Shown here: positions 1 through 9,550 of the stretch, one piece after another
How positions within the stretch are numbered: position 1 is the first letter of the stretch
Layout: every line of letters starts with the position of its first letter
Source of the DNA: Paracoccaceae bacterium
GTDB taxonomy: Bacteria; Pseudomonadota; Alphaproteobacteria; Rhodobacterales; Rhodobacteraceae
Assembly (NCBI GenBank): GCA_024636555.1
Contig: JAGXGW010000035.1
Location: 1-64,000 of the forward strand
Length of the DNA stretch: 64,000 nucleotides
Direction of reading: 5' to 3'
Notes under the pieces: model-generated
Database searches by the model: none
The model's input: the letters and a program-made list of their open reading frames with translations, nothing else
Told to the model about the DNA's origin: nothing
Translations under genes and position numbers: made by a program

Positions 1-127
1 ATCAGTGTGGCTGTTCGGTGTCAAGCTTTGAAGGCCCGCGCGACACGGCGGCAAGCGTGCCTCTGTTCGGCCTTTTACTGTGACAAGGTCAAAAGGGAAG
101 CCTACGGCACTTGTTAAGCCGAAGAAT

Positions 128-214
128 TGGTGCCCAGGAGAGGACTCGAACCTCCACACCGTTGCCAGTACTAGCACCTGAAGCTAGCGCGTCTACCATT
201 CCGCCACCTGGGCA
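128..214 (-). tRNA. tRNA-Leu (anticodon CAG)
   Basis: Read on the minus strand, the 87 bases form a complete class II tRNA. The acceptor arms TGCCCAG and CTGGGCA pair perfectly, the 3' CCA is encoded, and the T loop reads GGTTCGAGTCC. The anticodon arm is CTAGC-TTCAGGT-GCTAG, which gives anticodon CAG for the CUG leucine codon. A long variable arm, as expected for leucine, lies between the anticodon and T arms. It stands alone, upstream of and opposite to the next gene. Confidence 0.97.
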
Positions 215-395
215 CAGGTGCGTAGGAGAGCCATCTATCTGCGCCGGAAAACAGTGTCAACTTGGATTCGCGGGTTTTTTGCGATGACGCATAAACCTTC
301 GGGGCGGAGGGTTTGGCTGCGACCCTGTAATGTCTTGTCCCAGCCCTGGCATGGGTTTAGGAACAGGCAGGATTTATCGGGCCGGGGGCTACATC

Positions 396-1379
396 ATGTC
401 GAAACTCGTCACCATTTACGGCGGATCGGGCTTTGTGGGCCGCTACATCGCGCGCAGGCTTGCAAAACAGGGATGGCGCGTTCGTGTGGCCGTGCGCCGT
501 CCGAATGAAGCGCTGTTTGTCAGGCCTTACGGCACACCCGGTCAGGTCGAGCCCGTTCTGTGCAATATCCGCGACGACGAAAGCGTGCGCGCGGTGATGC
601 AGGGGGCTGATGCCGTTGTGAACTGCGTTGGCATTCTGGCGGAAAGCGGAAAGAATCGCTTTGGTGCGGTGCAGGCCGAGGGCCCGGCGCGTGTGGCGCG
701 GATCGCGGCAGAGCAGGGGATCACCCGTATGGTGCAGATCTCGGCCATCGGCGCGGACGCCGAGTCTGACAGCCTTTATGCGCGCACCAAGGCGCAGGGC
801 GAGGCGGCCGTGCAACAGCATATGCCGGAGGCGGTCATCCTGCGCCCTTCGATCGTGTTCGGGGCCGAGGACCAGTTTTTCAACCGCTTCGCCCGCATGG
901 CGCAGCTTGGGCCGGTGTTGCCGGTTGTGGGGGCGGATACGCTGTTCCAGCCTGTCTATGTCGATGATGTCGCGCAGGCGGCAGTGCTTGCAGTCGAAGG
1001 TGAGGCCGCGCCGGGTATCTACGAGCTTGGCGGGCCGGAGGTTGCGCGGTTCCGCGACCTGATGGTGCTGATGCTGCAGACGATCCAGCGGCGCAGGATG
1101 ATTGTGAACATTCCCTTCCCGCTGGCGATGGCCATGGGGTTTGGCTTTGACATGCTGAACAAAGTGACCTTGGGGTTGGTGCCTGCGCAGATCACGCGGG
1201 ATCAGGTGCGTAATCTCAAGCGTGACAATGTGGTGGATCAGGGTGCCAGAGGCTTTGCTGAACTGGGCATCTCGCCCATGCCGATGGAATCCGTCTTGCC
1301 CGACTATCTGTGGCCCTATCGCAATTCCGGCCAGTACGCGGCGATCAAGGGCTCGGCCAAGAACATGCGTCAGAACTGA
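396..1379 (+). CDS. NAD(P)-binding NDUFA9-like extended/atypical SDR protein
   Basis: The 327-residue product starts MSKLVTIYGGSGFVGRYIA, a Rossmann glycine motif (GGSGFVG, residues about 9-15). This matches the complex I NDUFA9 / NmrA-like atypical SDR family, which is common in Rhodobacteraceae. A later VVNCVGIL stretch is the usual second nucleotide-site strand of this family. The ATG at 396 is chosen because the Rossmann strand begins right after it and a G-rich ribosome site lies just upstream; an earlier in-frame ATG at 330 would add a non-conserved leader. Family members are proposed to bind NAD(P)H or to assist complex I or quinone biology, but the function here is not shown. It converges on uppP with only 5 bases between the stop codons. 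Confidence 0.82.
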   Translation: MSKLVTIYGGSGFVGRYIARRLAKQGWRVRVAVRRPNEALFVRPYGTPGQVEPVLCNIRDDESVRAVMQGADAVVNCVGILAESGKNRFGAVQAEGPARVARIAAEQGITRMVQISAIGADAESDSLYARTKAQGEAAVQQHMPEAVILRPSIVFGAEDQFFNRFARMAQLGPVLPVVGADTLFQPVYVDDVAQAAVLAVEGEAAPGIYELGGPEVARFRDLMVLMLQTIQRRRMIVNIPFPLAMAMGFGFDMLNKVTLGLVPAQITRDQVRNLKRDNVVDQGARGFAELGISPMPMESVLPDYLWPYRNSGQYAAIKGSAKNMRQN

Positions 1380-1384
1380 CAGGC

Positions 1385-2188
1385 CTAGCGATAGGCGTAG
1401 ATCAGAAGCACGATCCCGAGGATCACGCGGTAGATGACGTAAGGCGTAAAGCTGACGCTGCGGAGTAACCGCATCATCAGGGACAGGGCGAGAAGTGCCG
1501 CCAGAAACGCAAAGACGGCGGCAATCGCTCCGTCGCGGGCCGCGTCGATATCTGCATTGCCCGCGACCCGCGCACCCAGCAGCATGCCAGAGGCGGCGAT
1601 GGTTGGAATGGACATCAGCATCGCCAGTTTTGCGGCATCCTGACGGCCATATCCCAGCAACCGGCCGCCCGTGATGGTGATACCCGACCGCGATGTACCG
1701 GGGATCAAAGCAATGACTTGCCAAAGGCCCATGATGAAGGCGTCACGCAGGGACCATTGTTCCGAGGTTTTCGCCTCAACGCCCTTTTGGTCCGCCCAGT
1801 AGAGAACGACTCCGAAAATCAGCATGGTCCAACCGATCACCGCCACGCCGCGCATCATCTCGTCCAGTCCGGTCAGATTGAGGATCAGGCCCACGAGCAC
1901 CACCGGAACCGTCGCGATGCTCAGGCACAACGCCAGCCACGAACCCTGCGTATCGATCTTCCCCCGCAGCATGCGCGGCACACCGGCCAGACCCATGCGG
2001 ACATCCGGCCAGAAGTAGAGAATCACCGCCATCAGCGTGCCGACATGGACTGCCACATCAATGACCTGTCCCTGATCTTGCATACCTGTGAGGGCGGGCA
2101 AGAGGATAAGGTGGCCGGAAGACGAAACTGGAAGAAACTCCGTCAGTCCCTGAATGATGGCCACGAGCAACAGATGCAGAACGGGCAT
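1385..2188 (-). CDS. uppP: Undecaprenyl-diphosphatase UppP (BacA)
   Basis: This 267-residue integral membrane protein has the two signature regions of the BacA/UppP family: LTEFLPVSSSGHLIL near the N terminus and PGTSRSGITITGG in the second half, with about seven to eight hydrophobic segments. It dephosphorylates undecaprenyl diphosphate at the inner membrane, recycling the lipid carrier for peptidoglycan synthesis, and overproduction gives bacitracin resistance. The start at 2188 follows a GGAG ribosome site; an upstream in-frame start at 2248 would add an unconserved leader. Length and motifs are normal for the family. It is divergent from gltD across about 215 bases. Confidence 0.96.
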   Translation of the reverse strand: MPVLHLLLVAIIQGLTEFLPVSSSGHLILLPALTGMQDQGQVIDVAVHVGTLMAVILYFWPDVRMGLAGVPRMLRGKIDTQGSWLALCLSIATVPVVLVGLILNLTGLDEMMRGVAVIGWTMLIFGVVLYWADQKGVEAKTSEQWSLRDAFIMGLWQVIALIPGTSRSGITITGGRLLGYGRQDAAKLAMLMSIPTIAASGMLLGARVAGNADIDAARDGAIAAVFAFLAALLALSLMMRLLRSVSFTPYVIYRVILGIVLLIYAYR

Positions 2189-2403
2189 GACGTGTCTCCG
2201 GTTGGTTTGTCGCACCCTATAAACACCTGTGCTGAAGAGGAAAGACACTTTTTAGGACCGAAGCGGACATAAAAAACACGTTAGAACCGGTACTGAACTG
2301 TTCCACGGCAGAAAAAAACGTATTATAGGTCAGTAGTGCTGACTTTTAAACAAAATCGCCTTGGTTTAGAAGGACGCGACCCAGATGTGATTGGAGACTC
2401 CAG

Positions 2404-3840
2404 GTGGCCAAGCAACCGATGCTGAAGTTTATCTCTGTTGAACGTGACATGCCTCAGAAACGTGAGGCGGAAGCGCGGCGTCAGGACTTCAACGAGATCT
2501 ATGCGGAATATGCCGATACCAAGGCCAAGGAGCAGTCCAGCCGCTGCAGCCAGTGCGGTGTGCCCTATTGTCAGACCCATTGCCCTCTGCACAACAACAT
2601 CCCCGATTGGTTGCGTCTGACCGCCGAAGGGCGGCTTCAGGAAGCCTACGAGATCAGTCAGGCCACGAATACCTTCCCCGAGATATGTGGCCGGATCTGT
2701 CCGCAGGATCGCCTGTGCGAGGGGAACTGCGTGATCGAGCAATCCGGTCACGGCACCGTAACGATCGGGGCAGTCGAGAAATACATCACCGATACCGCTT
2801 GGGAAAAAGGGTGGGTCAAACCCATCGTGCCTGCGATGGAGCGCGATCAGTCTGTCGGCATCATCGGGGCCGGCCCCGGTGGTCTGGCCGCTGCGGATGT
2901 GCTGCGCCGCGCCGGTGTGCAGGTCACGATCTATGACCGCTATGATCGTGCAGGCGGTTTGCTGACTTACGGGATTCCAGGCTTCAAGCTGGAGAAGGAT
3001 GTGGTCGTGCGCCGCAACGATCAGCTTGCACAGGGCGGTGTCGATTTCGTGCTGAACTGCAACGTCGGCGAGGATATCAGCTTCGATGCGATCCGTGGCA
3101 AACATGATGCGGTTGTGATTGCCACCGGCGTCTACAAGACGCGCGATCTGGAAGGTCCGGGATCGGATGCTGACGGGCTTGTGCGCGCGATAGATTTTCT
3201 GACGGCAAGCAACCGCAAAAGCTTTGGCGATGACGTGCCGGAATATGACAGCGGCGAGTTGAATGCCGCAGGCAAGCGCGTTGTGGTGATCGGCGGTGGT
3301 GACACTGCGATGGACTGCGTGCGTACGGCGATCCGTCAGGGTGCCACTTCGGTCAAATGTCTCTATCGCCGGGACCGGGCCAATATGCCGGGCAGCCAGC
3401 GCGAAGTGCAGAATGCCGAGGAAGAAGGCGTGATCTTCGAATGGCTCAGTGCGCCCAAGGGGTTTGTCGGTGAGCCTGTGACAGGTGTGATGGTGCAGAA
3501 GATGCGCCTTGGTGCGCCTGATGCTACGGGTCGCCAGTCGCCCGAGCTGATCGAGGGTTCGGATTATGTCGAAGAGGCTGATCTGGTCATCAAGGCGCTG
3601 GGCTTCGAGCCGGAGGACTTGCCCAAGCTCTGGGGTGTGGACGGTCTGGACGTCACCCGCTGGGGCACGATCCGCGCTGAATACACCACAGGTAAAACCA
3701 GTCTGGACGGTGTCTATGCCGTGGGCGACATCGTGCGCGGTGCCAGCCTTGTGGTCTGGGCCATCCGTGACGGGCGCGATTCGGCGCAGGCGGTGCTCGA
3801 GTATCTCGGCAATGGTGCCCGCGCCGTCGCGGCAGAGTGA
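2404..3840 (+). CDS. gltD: Glutamate synthase (NADPH) small subunit GltD
   Basis: The 478-residue protein begins at a GTG codon behind GGAG. Its N-terminal domain has the cysteine pattern CSQCGVPYCQTHCP and further cysteines (CGRICPQDRLCEGNC), which bind the Fe-S clusters. It is followed by the FAD motif GAGPGGLAAADVLRRAG and the NADPH motif GGGDTAMDCVRTAIRQG. GltD passes electrons from NADPH to the large subunit so that glutamine plus 2-oxoglutarate yields two glutamates. gltB follows on the same strand 93 bases later. The order gltD-gltB, small subunit first, is the reverse of that in Escherichia coli. Confidence 0.97.
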   Translation: MAKQPMLKFISVERDMPQKREAEARRQDFNEIYAEYADTKAKEQSSRCSQCGVPYCQTHCPLHNNIPDWLRLTAEGRLQEAYEISQATNTFPEICGRICPQDRLCEGNCVIEQSGHGTVTIGAVEKYITDTAWEKGWVKPIVPAMERDQSVGIIGAGPGGLAAADVLRRAGVQVTIYDRYDRAGGLLTYGIPGFKLEKDVVVRRNDQLAQGGVDFVLNCNVGEDISFDAIRGKHDAVVIATGVYKTRDLEGPGSDADGLVRAIDFLTASNRKSFGDDVPEYDSGELNAAGKRVVVIGGGDTAMDCVRTAIRQGATSVKCLYRRDRANMPGSQREVQNAEEEGVIFEWLSAPKGFVGEPVTGVMVQKMRLGAPDATGRQSPELIEGSDYVEEADLVIKALGFEPEDLPKLWGVDGLDVTRWGTIRAEYTTGKTSLDGVYAVGDIVRGASLVVWAIRDGRDSAQAVLEYLGNGARAVAAE

Positions 3841-3933
3841 TATTCCGGCGCGGGGCTAAGCCGCCGCGCCGCACAGATTTTGACCTCCGAGAGGGCGCAA
3901 TGCCTGACCCGGCACAGGATGAAAGGTTCACCC

Positions 3934-6900
3934 ATGACCAAATATGATGAAAACTGGGCTGTCGCCGAAGAAGCCAAGCGCAAGTGGATGGCCGAAAACG
4001 GTCTCTATGCCGAGGAAGAAGAGCATTCTTCCTGCGGCGTCGGGCTGGTTGTGTCGATTGATGGCAAGCCCTCGCGCAGGGTTGTCGAGAACGGCATCAA
4101 CGCCCTCAAGGCAATCTGGCATCGTGGTGCGGTAGATGCAGACGGCAAGACCGGTGATGGCGCAGGCATCCATGTGCAGATTCCGGTGCCGTTCTTCTAC
4201 GACCAGATCCGCCGCACCGGACATGAACCGAAGACTGACAAACTGATGGCTGTGGGGCAGGTGTTCCTGCCGCGCACGAATTTTGGCGCGCAGGAAACCT
4301 GCCGGACCATCGTGGAAACCGAAGTTCTGCGGATGGGTTATTACATCTACGGCTGGCGTCATGTGCCCGTCGATATTTCCTGCCTTGGCGAAAAGGCCAA
4401 TGCGACCCGTCCCGAGATCGAACAGATCCTGATTTCCAACATCAAGGGCGTTGACGAGGAAACATTCGAGCGCGAGCTTTACGTGATCCGCCGCCGGATC
4501 GAGAAAGCCGCCATCGCGGCGGGTATTCAGGGCATGTATATCTGCTCGCTGTCGTGCCGTTCGATCATCTACAAAGGCATGATGCTGGCCGAACAGGTTG
4601 CGGAATTCTATCCCGACCTGCTGGACCCGCGCTTTGAATCGGCTTTCGCCATCTATCACCAGCGCTATTCCACCAACACATTCCCGCAGTGGTGGCTGGC
4701 GCAGCCTTTCCGCATGCTGGCGCATAACGGCGAGATCAACACGCTGCGCGGCAACATCAACTGGATGAAGTCGCACGAAATCCGCATGGCCTCCGGGGCC
4801 TTCGGGGATCTGGCCGAGGACATCAAGCCGATCGTGCAGGCCGGATCGTCCGACTCCGCAGCACTTGATTCCGTCTTCGAGGTTCTCGTGCGCGCGGGCC
4901 GTTCCGCGCCGATGGCGAAAACCATGCTGGTGCCGGAATCATGGTCCAAACAGGCGGTTGAGCTGCCGCAAAGCTGGCGCGATATGTACTCCTATTGCAA
5001 CTCGGTGATGGAGCCGTGGGACGGCCCTGCCGCCCTCGCCATGACCGATGGCCGCTGGGTTTGCGCCGGACTTGACCGGAACGGCCTGCGCCCGATGCGT
5101 TATGTCGTCACTGGCGACGGCCTGCTGATCGCAGGGTCCGAGGCTGGAATGGTGCCGATCAAGGAAGCCACAGTGCGCGAAAAAGGCGCGCTGGGGCCGG
5201 GACAGATCATCGCTGTCGACATGAAGACCGGCAAGCTGTTCCACGACACCGAGATCAAGGATCGTCTGGCGGCAGCCCAGCCTTTTGGCGAGTGGGTCGG
5301 CAAGATCAACGAACTGGACGAGGCGCTGGCAGGCGTGACCGAGGCGGCCATGTTCTCGGGTGCGGAGCTGCGTAAACGCCAGATTGCGGCAGGCTACACG
5401 ATCGAGGAACTGGAACAGATCCTCGCGCCGATGGCGGAGGACGGCAAGGAAACGCTGGCCTCGATGGGCGATGACACGCCTGCTGCGGTTCTGTCGTCGA
5501 AGTACCGCCCGCTGGCGCATTTCTTCCGTCAGAATTTCAGTCAGGTGACAAACCCGCCCATCGACTCCTTGCGCGAATTCCGCGTGATGAGCCTCAAGAC
5601 GCGGTTCGGCAACCTCAAGAACGTGCTGGACGAAAGCAGCGCCCAGACCGAGATTCTGGTGCTGGACAGCCCCTTTGTCGGCAATGCCCAATGGGACGAG
5701 GTTGTGCGCAACTTCAATGCCGATCTGGTCGAGGTCGACTGTACCATTGCCGTGGGGGAAGATAGTGACGCCTTGCGCAAGGGGCTGGAGCGCATTCGCG
5801 CCGAGGCGGAGGATGCCGTTCGCTCCGGTGCGGGCCATCTGGTGCTGACCGATCACAAACAGGACGCAGATCGCGTGCCGATGCCGATGATCCTTGCCAC
5901 CAGCGCCGTGCATTCGCATCTGACGCGCAAGGGCTTGCGGACATTCTGCTCGCTCAATGTACGGTCTGCCGAATGCATTGATCCGCATTATTTTGCGGTG
6001 CTGATCGGTTGCGGGGCCACGGTCGTGAACCCCTATCTGGCCGAGGACAGCCTCGCCGACCGTATCTCACGCGGGCTGATTGACGGCACGTTGACCGACG
6101 CGATGCGGCGCTACCGTGAGGCGATTGATCAAGGCCTGCTCAAGATCATGGCGAAGATGGGAATTTCGGTTCTGTCGTCCTATCGCGGTGGTCTGAACTT
6201 CGAGGCGGTGGGACTGTCCCGCGCCATGTGCGCCGAATATTTCCCCGGCATGACAAGCCGCATCAGCGGCATCGGGGTGACAGGTATCCAGCGCAAGGCC
6301 GAGGAAGTTCACGCCAAGGGATGGCTGGGCGGCAGTGATGTGCTGCCTATCGGCGGCTTCTACAAGGCGCGCAAGACAGGCGAGACCCATGCGTGGGAGG
6401 CAACCTCCATGCACCTGCTGCAAACCGCCTGCAACAAGGCCAGTTTCGAGATCTGGAAGCAGTATTCGGCCAAGATGCAGGCTATGCCGCCGATCCATCT
6501 GCGGGACCTTCTGGCGATCAAACCGATGGGCGCGGCGATCCCGATTGAGGAGGTGGAAAGCATCACCTCGATCCGCAAGCGCTTTGTGACACCCGGCATG
6601 TCGCTGGGCGCGCTGAGCCCTGAGGCGCATAAAACGCTCAACGTGGCCATGAACCGGATCGGGGCCAAATCCGATAGCGGCGAAGGTGGCGAAGATCCGG
6701 CGCATTTTGTGCCGGAGCCCAACGGCGACAACCCCAGCGCCAAGATCAAGCAGGTTGCATCGGGCCGTTTTGGTGTGACAGCCGAATACCTGAACCAGTG
6801 CGAGGAGTTGGAGATCAAGGTCGCGCAGGGTGCCAAGCCCGGTGAGGGTGGCCAGTTGCCGGGCATGAAGGTCACCGACCTGATTGCGCGGCTGCGTCAC

Positions 6901-8472
6901 TCCACCAAGGGTGTGACCCTGATCAGCCCGCCGCCGCATCACGATATCTACTCGATCGAGGATCTGGCGCAGCTGATCTATGACCTCAAGCAGATCAATC
7001 CGCGCGCGAAAGTCACCGTCAAGCTGGTGGCACAGTCGGGCGTGGGCACGATTGCCGCAGGTGTTGCAAAGGCCAAGGCCGATATCATTCTCATTTCCGG
7101 CCACAATGGCGGAACCGGGGCAAGCCCTGCGACCTCCATTAAATATGCGGGCCTTCCATGGGAAATGGGTCTGACGGAAGCGCATCAGGTTCTGTCCATG
7201 AACAACCTGCGCGATCGTATTACGCTGCGGACGGATGGCGGCCTGCGGACCGGGCGTGACATTGTCATGGCGGCGATGATGGGAGCCGAGGAATACGGTA
7301 TCGGCACCGCCGCCCTGATTGCGATGGGCTGCATCATGGTGCGTCAGTGCCAGTCGAACACATGCCCCGTTGGTGTCTGCACACAGGATGATGCGCTGCG
7401 GGCAAAGTTTACCGGCAATGCCGACAAGGTGGTGAACCTGATCACCTTCTATGCGCAGGAAGTCCGGGAAATCCTCGCCAGCATCGGCGCACGCAGCATG
7501 GATGATGTCATCGGGCGTGCCGATCTGCTGTCACAGGTCAGCCGTGGGTCTGCCCATCTGGACGATCTCGACCTCAACCCGCTTCTGATCTCCGTCGATG
7601 GTGCGAGCGATATCGTCTATGATCGCGCCAAGCCGCGCAACCCGGTCCCCGATACGCTGGATGCGGAAATCGTGCGCGATGCGGCCCGGTTCCTTGAGGA
7701 AGGCGAGAAGATGCAGCTTTCCTATGCTGTGCAGAACACCGACCGGACAGTCGGAACACGGGTTTCCAGCCATATCGTCAAGCGGTTCGGCATGCGAAAC
7801 GCGCTGCAACCGAACCATCTGACGGTCAAGCTGACAGGATCGGCGGGGCAAAGCCTTGGTGCATTCGCGGCACCGGGGCTGAAGCTGGAAGTGTCGGGCG
7901 ATGCCAATGACTATGTCGGCAAGGGCCTGTCGGGGGGCACCATCGTGGTGCGACCGCCAATGGCCAGCCCGTTGGTGGCGTCTGACAACACCATCATCGG
8001 CAACACGGTGCTTTACGGCGCCACCGATGGCTATCTTTTCGCAGCCGGGCGCGCAGGCGAACGTTTCGCGGTGCGTAACTCGGGTGCGAAAGTCGTGATC
8101 GAGGGCTGCGGCAGCAATGGCTGTGAATATATGACGGGTGGTGTTGCCGTTATTCTGGGCGGCATCGGTGCCAACTTCGGCGCGGGCATGACGGGGGGTA
8201 TGGCCTATCTGTACGACCCTGAAGGCCTGGCTTCCAAAATGATGAACAAGGAGACGCTGGTGACATGCCCGGTCACCGTTCCTCATTGGGAGGAGCAGCT
8301 CAAATCCATGATCGAGCGTCACCTTGCAGAGACAGGCAGCCGCCGCGCGGCGGATATCCTGCAGCATTGGGATACAGAGCTTTCACACTTCGTTCAGGTC
8401 TGCCCGAAAGAGATGCTGATCCACATCCCGCATCCCTTGGCCTATGAAGAACAGGCAATGCCTGCAGAATAA
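3934..8472 (+). CDS. gltB: Glutamate synthase (NADPH) large subunit GltB
   Basis: The product is about 1,512 residues, the usual length for bacterial GltB. The N-terminal Ntn amidotransferase domain has its nucleophile in HSSCGVGLVV at about residue 34, so a short propeptide is removed. The central and FMN-binding synthase domains follow, with GGTGASPATSIKYAGLPWE and a cysteine cluster (MVRQCQSNTCPVGVC) for the 3Fe-4S centre. The C-terminal beta-helix (GXGXG domain) occupies the last 250 residues. ATG 3934 is favoured for its AAAGG site; in-frame starts at 3880 and 3919 would lengthen the propeptide. It forms an operon with gltD and ends at a clear terminator. Confidence 0.97.
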   Translation: MTKYDENWAVAEEAKRKWMAENGLYAEEEEHSSCGVGLVVSIDGKPSRRVVENGINALKAIWHRGAVDADGKTGDGAGIHVQIPVPFFYDQIRRTGHEPKTDKLMAVGQVFLPRTNFGAQETCRTIVETEVLRMGYYIYGWRHVPVDISCLGEKANATRPEIEQILISNIKGVDEETFERELYVIRRRIEKAAIAAGIQGMYICSLSCRSIIYKGMMLAEQVAEFYPDLLDPRFESAFAIYHQRYSTNTFPQWWLAQPFRMLAHNGEINTLRGNINWMKSHEIRMASGAFGDLAEDIKPIVQAGSSDSAALDSVFEVLVRAGRSAPMAKTMLVPESWSKQAVELPQSWRDMYSYCNSVMEPWDGPAALAMTDGRWVCAGLDRNGLRPMRYVVTGDGLLIAGSEAGMVPIKEATVREKGALGPGQIIAVDMKTGKLFHDTEIKDRLAAAQPFGEWVGKINELDEALAGVTEAAMFSGAELRKRQIAAGYTIEELEQILAPMAEDGKETLASMGDDTPAAVLSSKYRPLAHFFRQNFSQVTNPPIDSLREFRVMSLKTRFGNLKNVLDESSAQTEILVLDSPFVGNAQWDEVVRNFNADLVEVDCTIAVGEDSDALRKGLERIRAEAEDAVRSGAGHLVLTDHKQDADRVPMPMILATSAVHSHLTRKGLRTFCSLNVRSAECIDPHYFAVLIGCGATVVNPYLAEDSLADRISRGLIDGTLTDAMRRYREAIDQGLLKIMAKMGISVLSSYRGGLNFEAVGLSRAMCAEYFPGMTSRISGIGVTGIQRKAEEVHAKGWLGGSDVLPIGGFYKARKTGETHAWEATSMHLLQTACNKASFEIWKQYSAKMQAMPPIHLRDLLAIKPMGAAIPIEEVESITSIRKRFVTPGMSLGALSPEAHKTLNVAMNRIGAKSDSGEGGEDPAHFVPEPNGDNPSAKIKQVASGRFGVTAEYLNQCEELEIKVAQGAKPGEGGQLPGMKVTDLIARLRHSTKGVTLISPPPHHDIYSIEDLAQLIYDLKQINPRAKVTVKLVAQSGVGTIAAGVAKAKADIILISGHNGGTGASPATSIKYAGLPWEMGLTEAHQVLSMNNLRDRITLRTDGGLRTGRDIVMAAMMGAEEYGIGTAALIAMGCIMVRQCQSNTCPVGVCTQDDALRAKFTGNADKVVNLITFYAQEVREILASIGARSMDDVIGRADLLSQVSRGSAHLDDLDLNPLLISVDGASDIVYDRAKPRNPVPDTLDAEIVRDAARFLEEGEKMQLSYAVQNTDRTVGTRVSSHIVKRFGMRNALQPNHLTVKLTGSAGQSLGAFAAPGLKLEVSGDANDYVGKGLSGGTIVVRPPMASPLVASDNTIIGNTVLYGATDGYLFAAGRAGERFAVRNSGAKVVIEGCGSNGCEYMTGGVAVILGGIGANFGAGMTGGMAYLYDPEGLASKMMNKETLVTCPVTVPHWEEQLKSMIERHLAETGSRRAADILQHWDTELSHFVQVCPKEMLIHIPHPLAYEEQAMPAE

Positions 8473-8504
8473 GAACTATTTAAGGTAGAGTTCTTTAAGC
8501 TACT

Positions 8505-8540
8505 GAAAGCTCGCCATTCTCTTGGCGGGCTTTTCTTTTT
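8505..8540 (+). terminator. Rho-independent terminator after gltB
   Basis: A stem of GAAAGCTCGCCA pairs with TGGCGGGCTTTTC around a TTCTCT loop, and a T-rich tract (TTTTCTTTTTATT) follows. It lies 33 bases after the gltB stop and ends the gltDB transcript. Confidence 0.88.
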
Positions 8541-8617
8541 ATTGACATGTTCCCGAACAAATTAAGTCTATTTCTAAAACTAATCATCCGGGTAATCTGA
8601 GGGCTCGGAGTGGCAGA

Positions 8618-9526
8618 ATGCCGACGAACTATAGTTTCGCTTTCTATGTGATTGATCCGGGCAATCCACCGTCTCGGAACACAAAATTGGACCCTGTGAC
8701 CCTCGCTGTCACCGACCAAAATGACAACGGAGTCATTGGCACGGGTCAAGGCGACACTGTGGGAGGTTTCGCGGTTACCAACGTCTGGGTGGGTGACACC
8801 ATAACGGTGCGGATCAACGGGCAGAATGTCGTGATCACCGGCGTCACATTCTACCGTGACGGCGCGGCGCCTGTTTTTATGCCGACAGACGGAACCACAC
8901 TGGTCACGTCAAGCTTTCAGTCTTCCACCTTCGTTGAAACATCGACAGAATATGTGCTGCCACCGGTCCCGTGTTTTGTCGCGGGCACGATGATCTTCAC
9001 CGCGAAAGGGCCGCGTGCGGTGGAAACGCTCCAGCCGGGAGACATGCTGCTGACGCGTGATTGTGGCATGCGCCCGGTGCGCTGGGTCGGACAAGTGACC
9101 GTTGATGGCCGCGGGCGCCACGCGCCGATCCGGTTCATGCCGGACATATACGGCAATTCCCGTGCGCTGTTGGTATCGCCCAACCACAGGATGCTGATCA
9201 CCGGATGGAAAGCGGAATTGTATTTCGGAGAGCATGAAATCCTGATCCCGGCAAAGAAGCTAGTGAACGGCGAGACTGTTTGTATCTCTCCCTGCGAAAA
9301 GGTGACCTATCTGCATGTCTTGCTGGATCGTCACGAGGTGATCTATGCCGAAGGAGCCGCAACAGAAAGCCTGCATCCCGGTGACTTTCTCATTGGCAGC
9401 GAGAGCGTTACCAAAAGCGAGATAATGACCCTGTTCCCGGAACTCGCGACAGATCTTGGCCGCAGGCATTGGAAATCGGTCCGCAGTATCGCGCAGTCTC
9501 GCGAGGCTGTGCTGCTCGCGGCATGA
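8618..9526 (+). CDS. Hint_2-domain (hedgehog/intein-like) protein
   Basis: The 302-residue protein has a Hint_2 module at residues about 115-265. It begins at the splice-type cysteine PCFVAGTMIFTAKGPRAVE and continues with LQPGDMLLTRD, then VSPNHRMLI and LDRHEVIYAEGAATES. The first 110 residues are rich in beta strands and Gly/Thr, with no recognised catalytic motif. Hint modules can cleave or rearrange the peptide bond before their first cysteine; in Rhodobacteraceae these single-Hint proteins are numerous and mostly uncharacterised. There is no cleavable signal peptide, and export by a type I route is only an inference. CGGAG precedes the ATG. The neighbours, gltB and mtgA, give no functional link. 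Confidence 0.85.
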   Translation: MPTNYSFAFYVIDPGNPPSRNTKLDPVTLAVTDQNDNGVIGTGQGDTVGGFAVTNVWVGDTITVRINGQNVVITGVTFYRDGAAPVFMPTDGTTLVTSSFQSSTFVETSTEYVLPPVPCFVAGTMIFTAKGPRAVETLQPGDMLLTRDCGMRPVRWVGQVTVDGRGRHAPIRFMPDIYGNSRALLVSPNHRMLITGWKAELYFGEHEILIPAKKLVNGETVCISPCEKVTYLHVLLDRHEVIYAEGAATESLHPGDFLIGSESVTKSEIMTLFPELATDLGRRHWKSVRSIAQSREAVLLAA

Positions 9527-9550
9527 CTGGTCTTTTCCTATCGCTCCGGC

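Noticed and set aside
2322-2345. GTCAG...CTGAC short inverted repeat upstream of gltD
   Set aside because: Only five pairs; too short to support an operator or terminator call by eye.
4939-5988. Long open reading frame on the minus strand inside gltB
   Set aside because: It is antisense to a well-supported glutamate synthase gene, has no recognisable domain and is a typical shadow of high-GC codon use.
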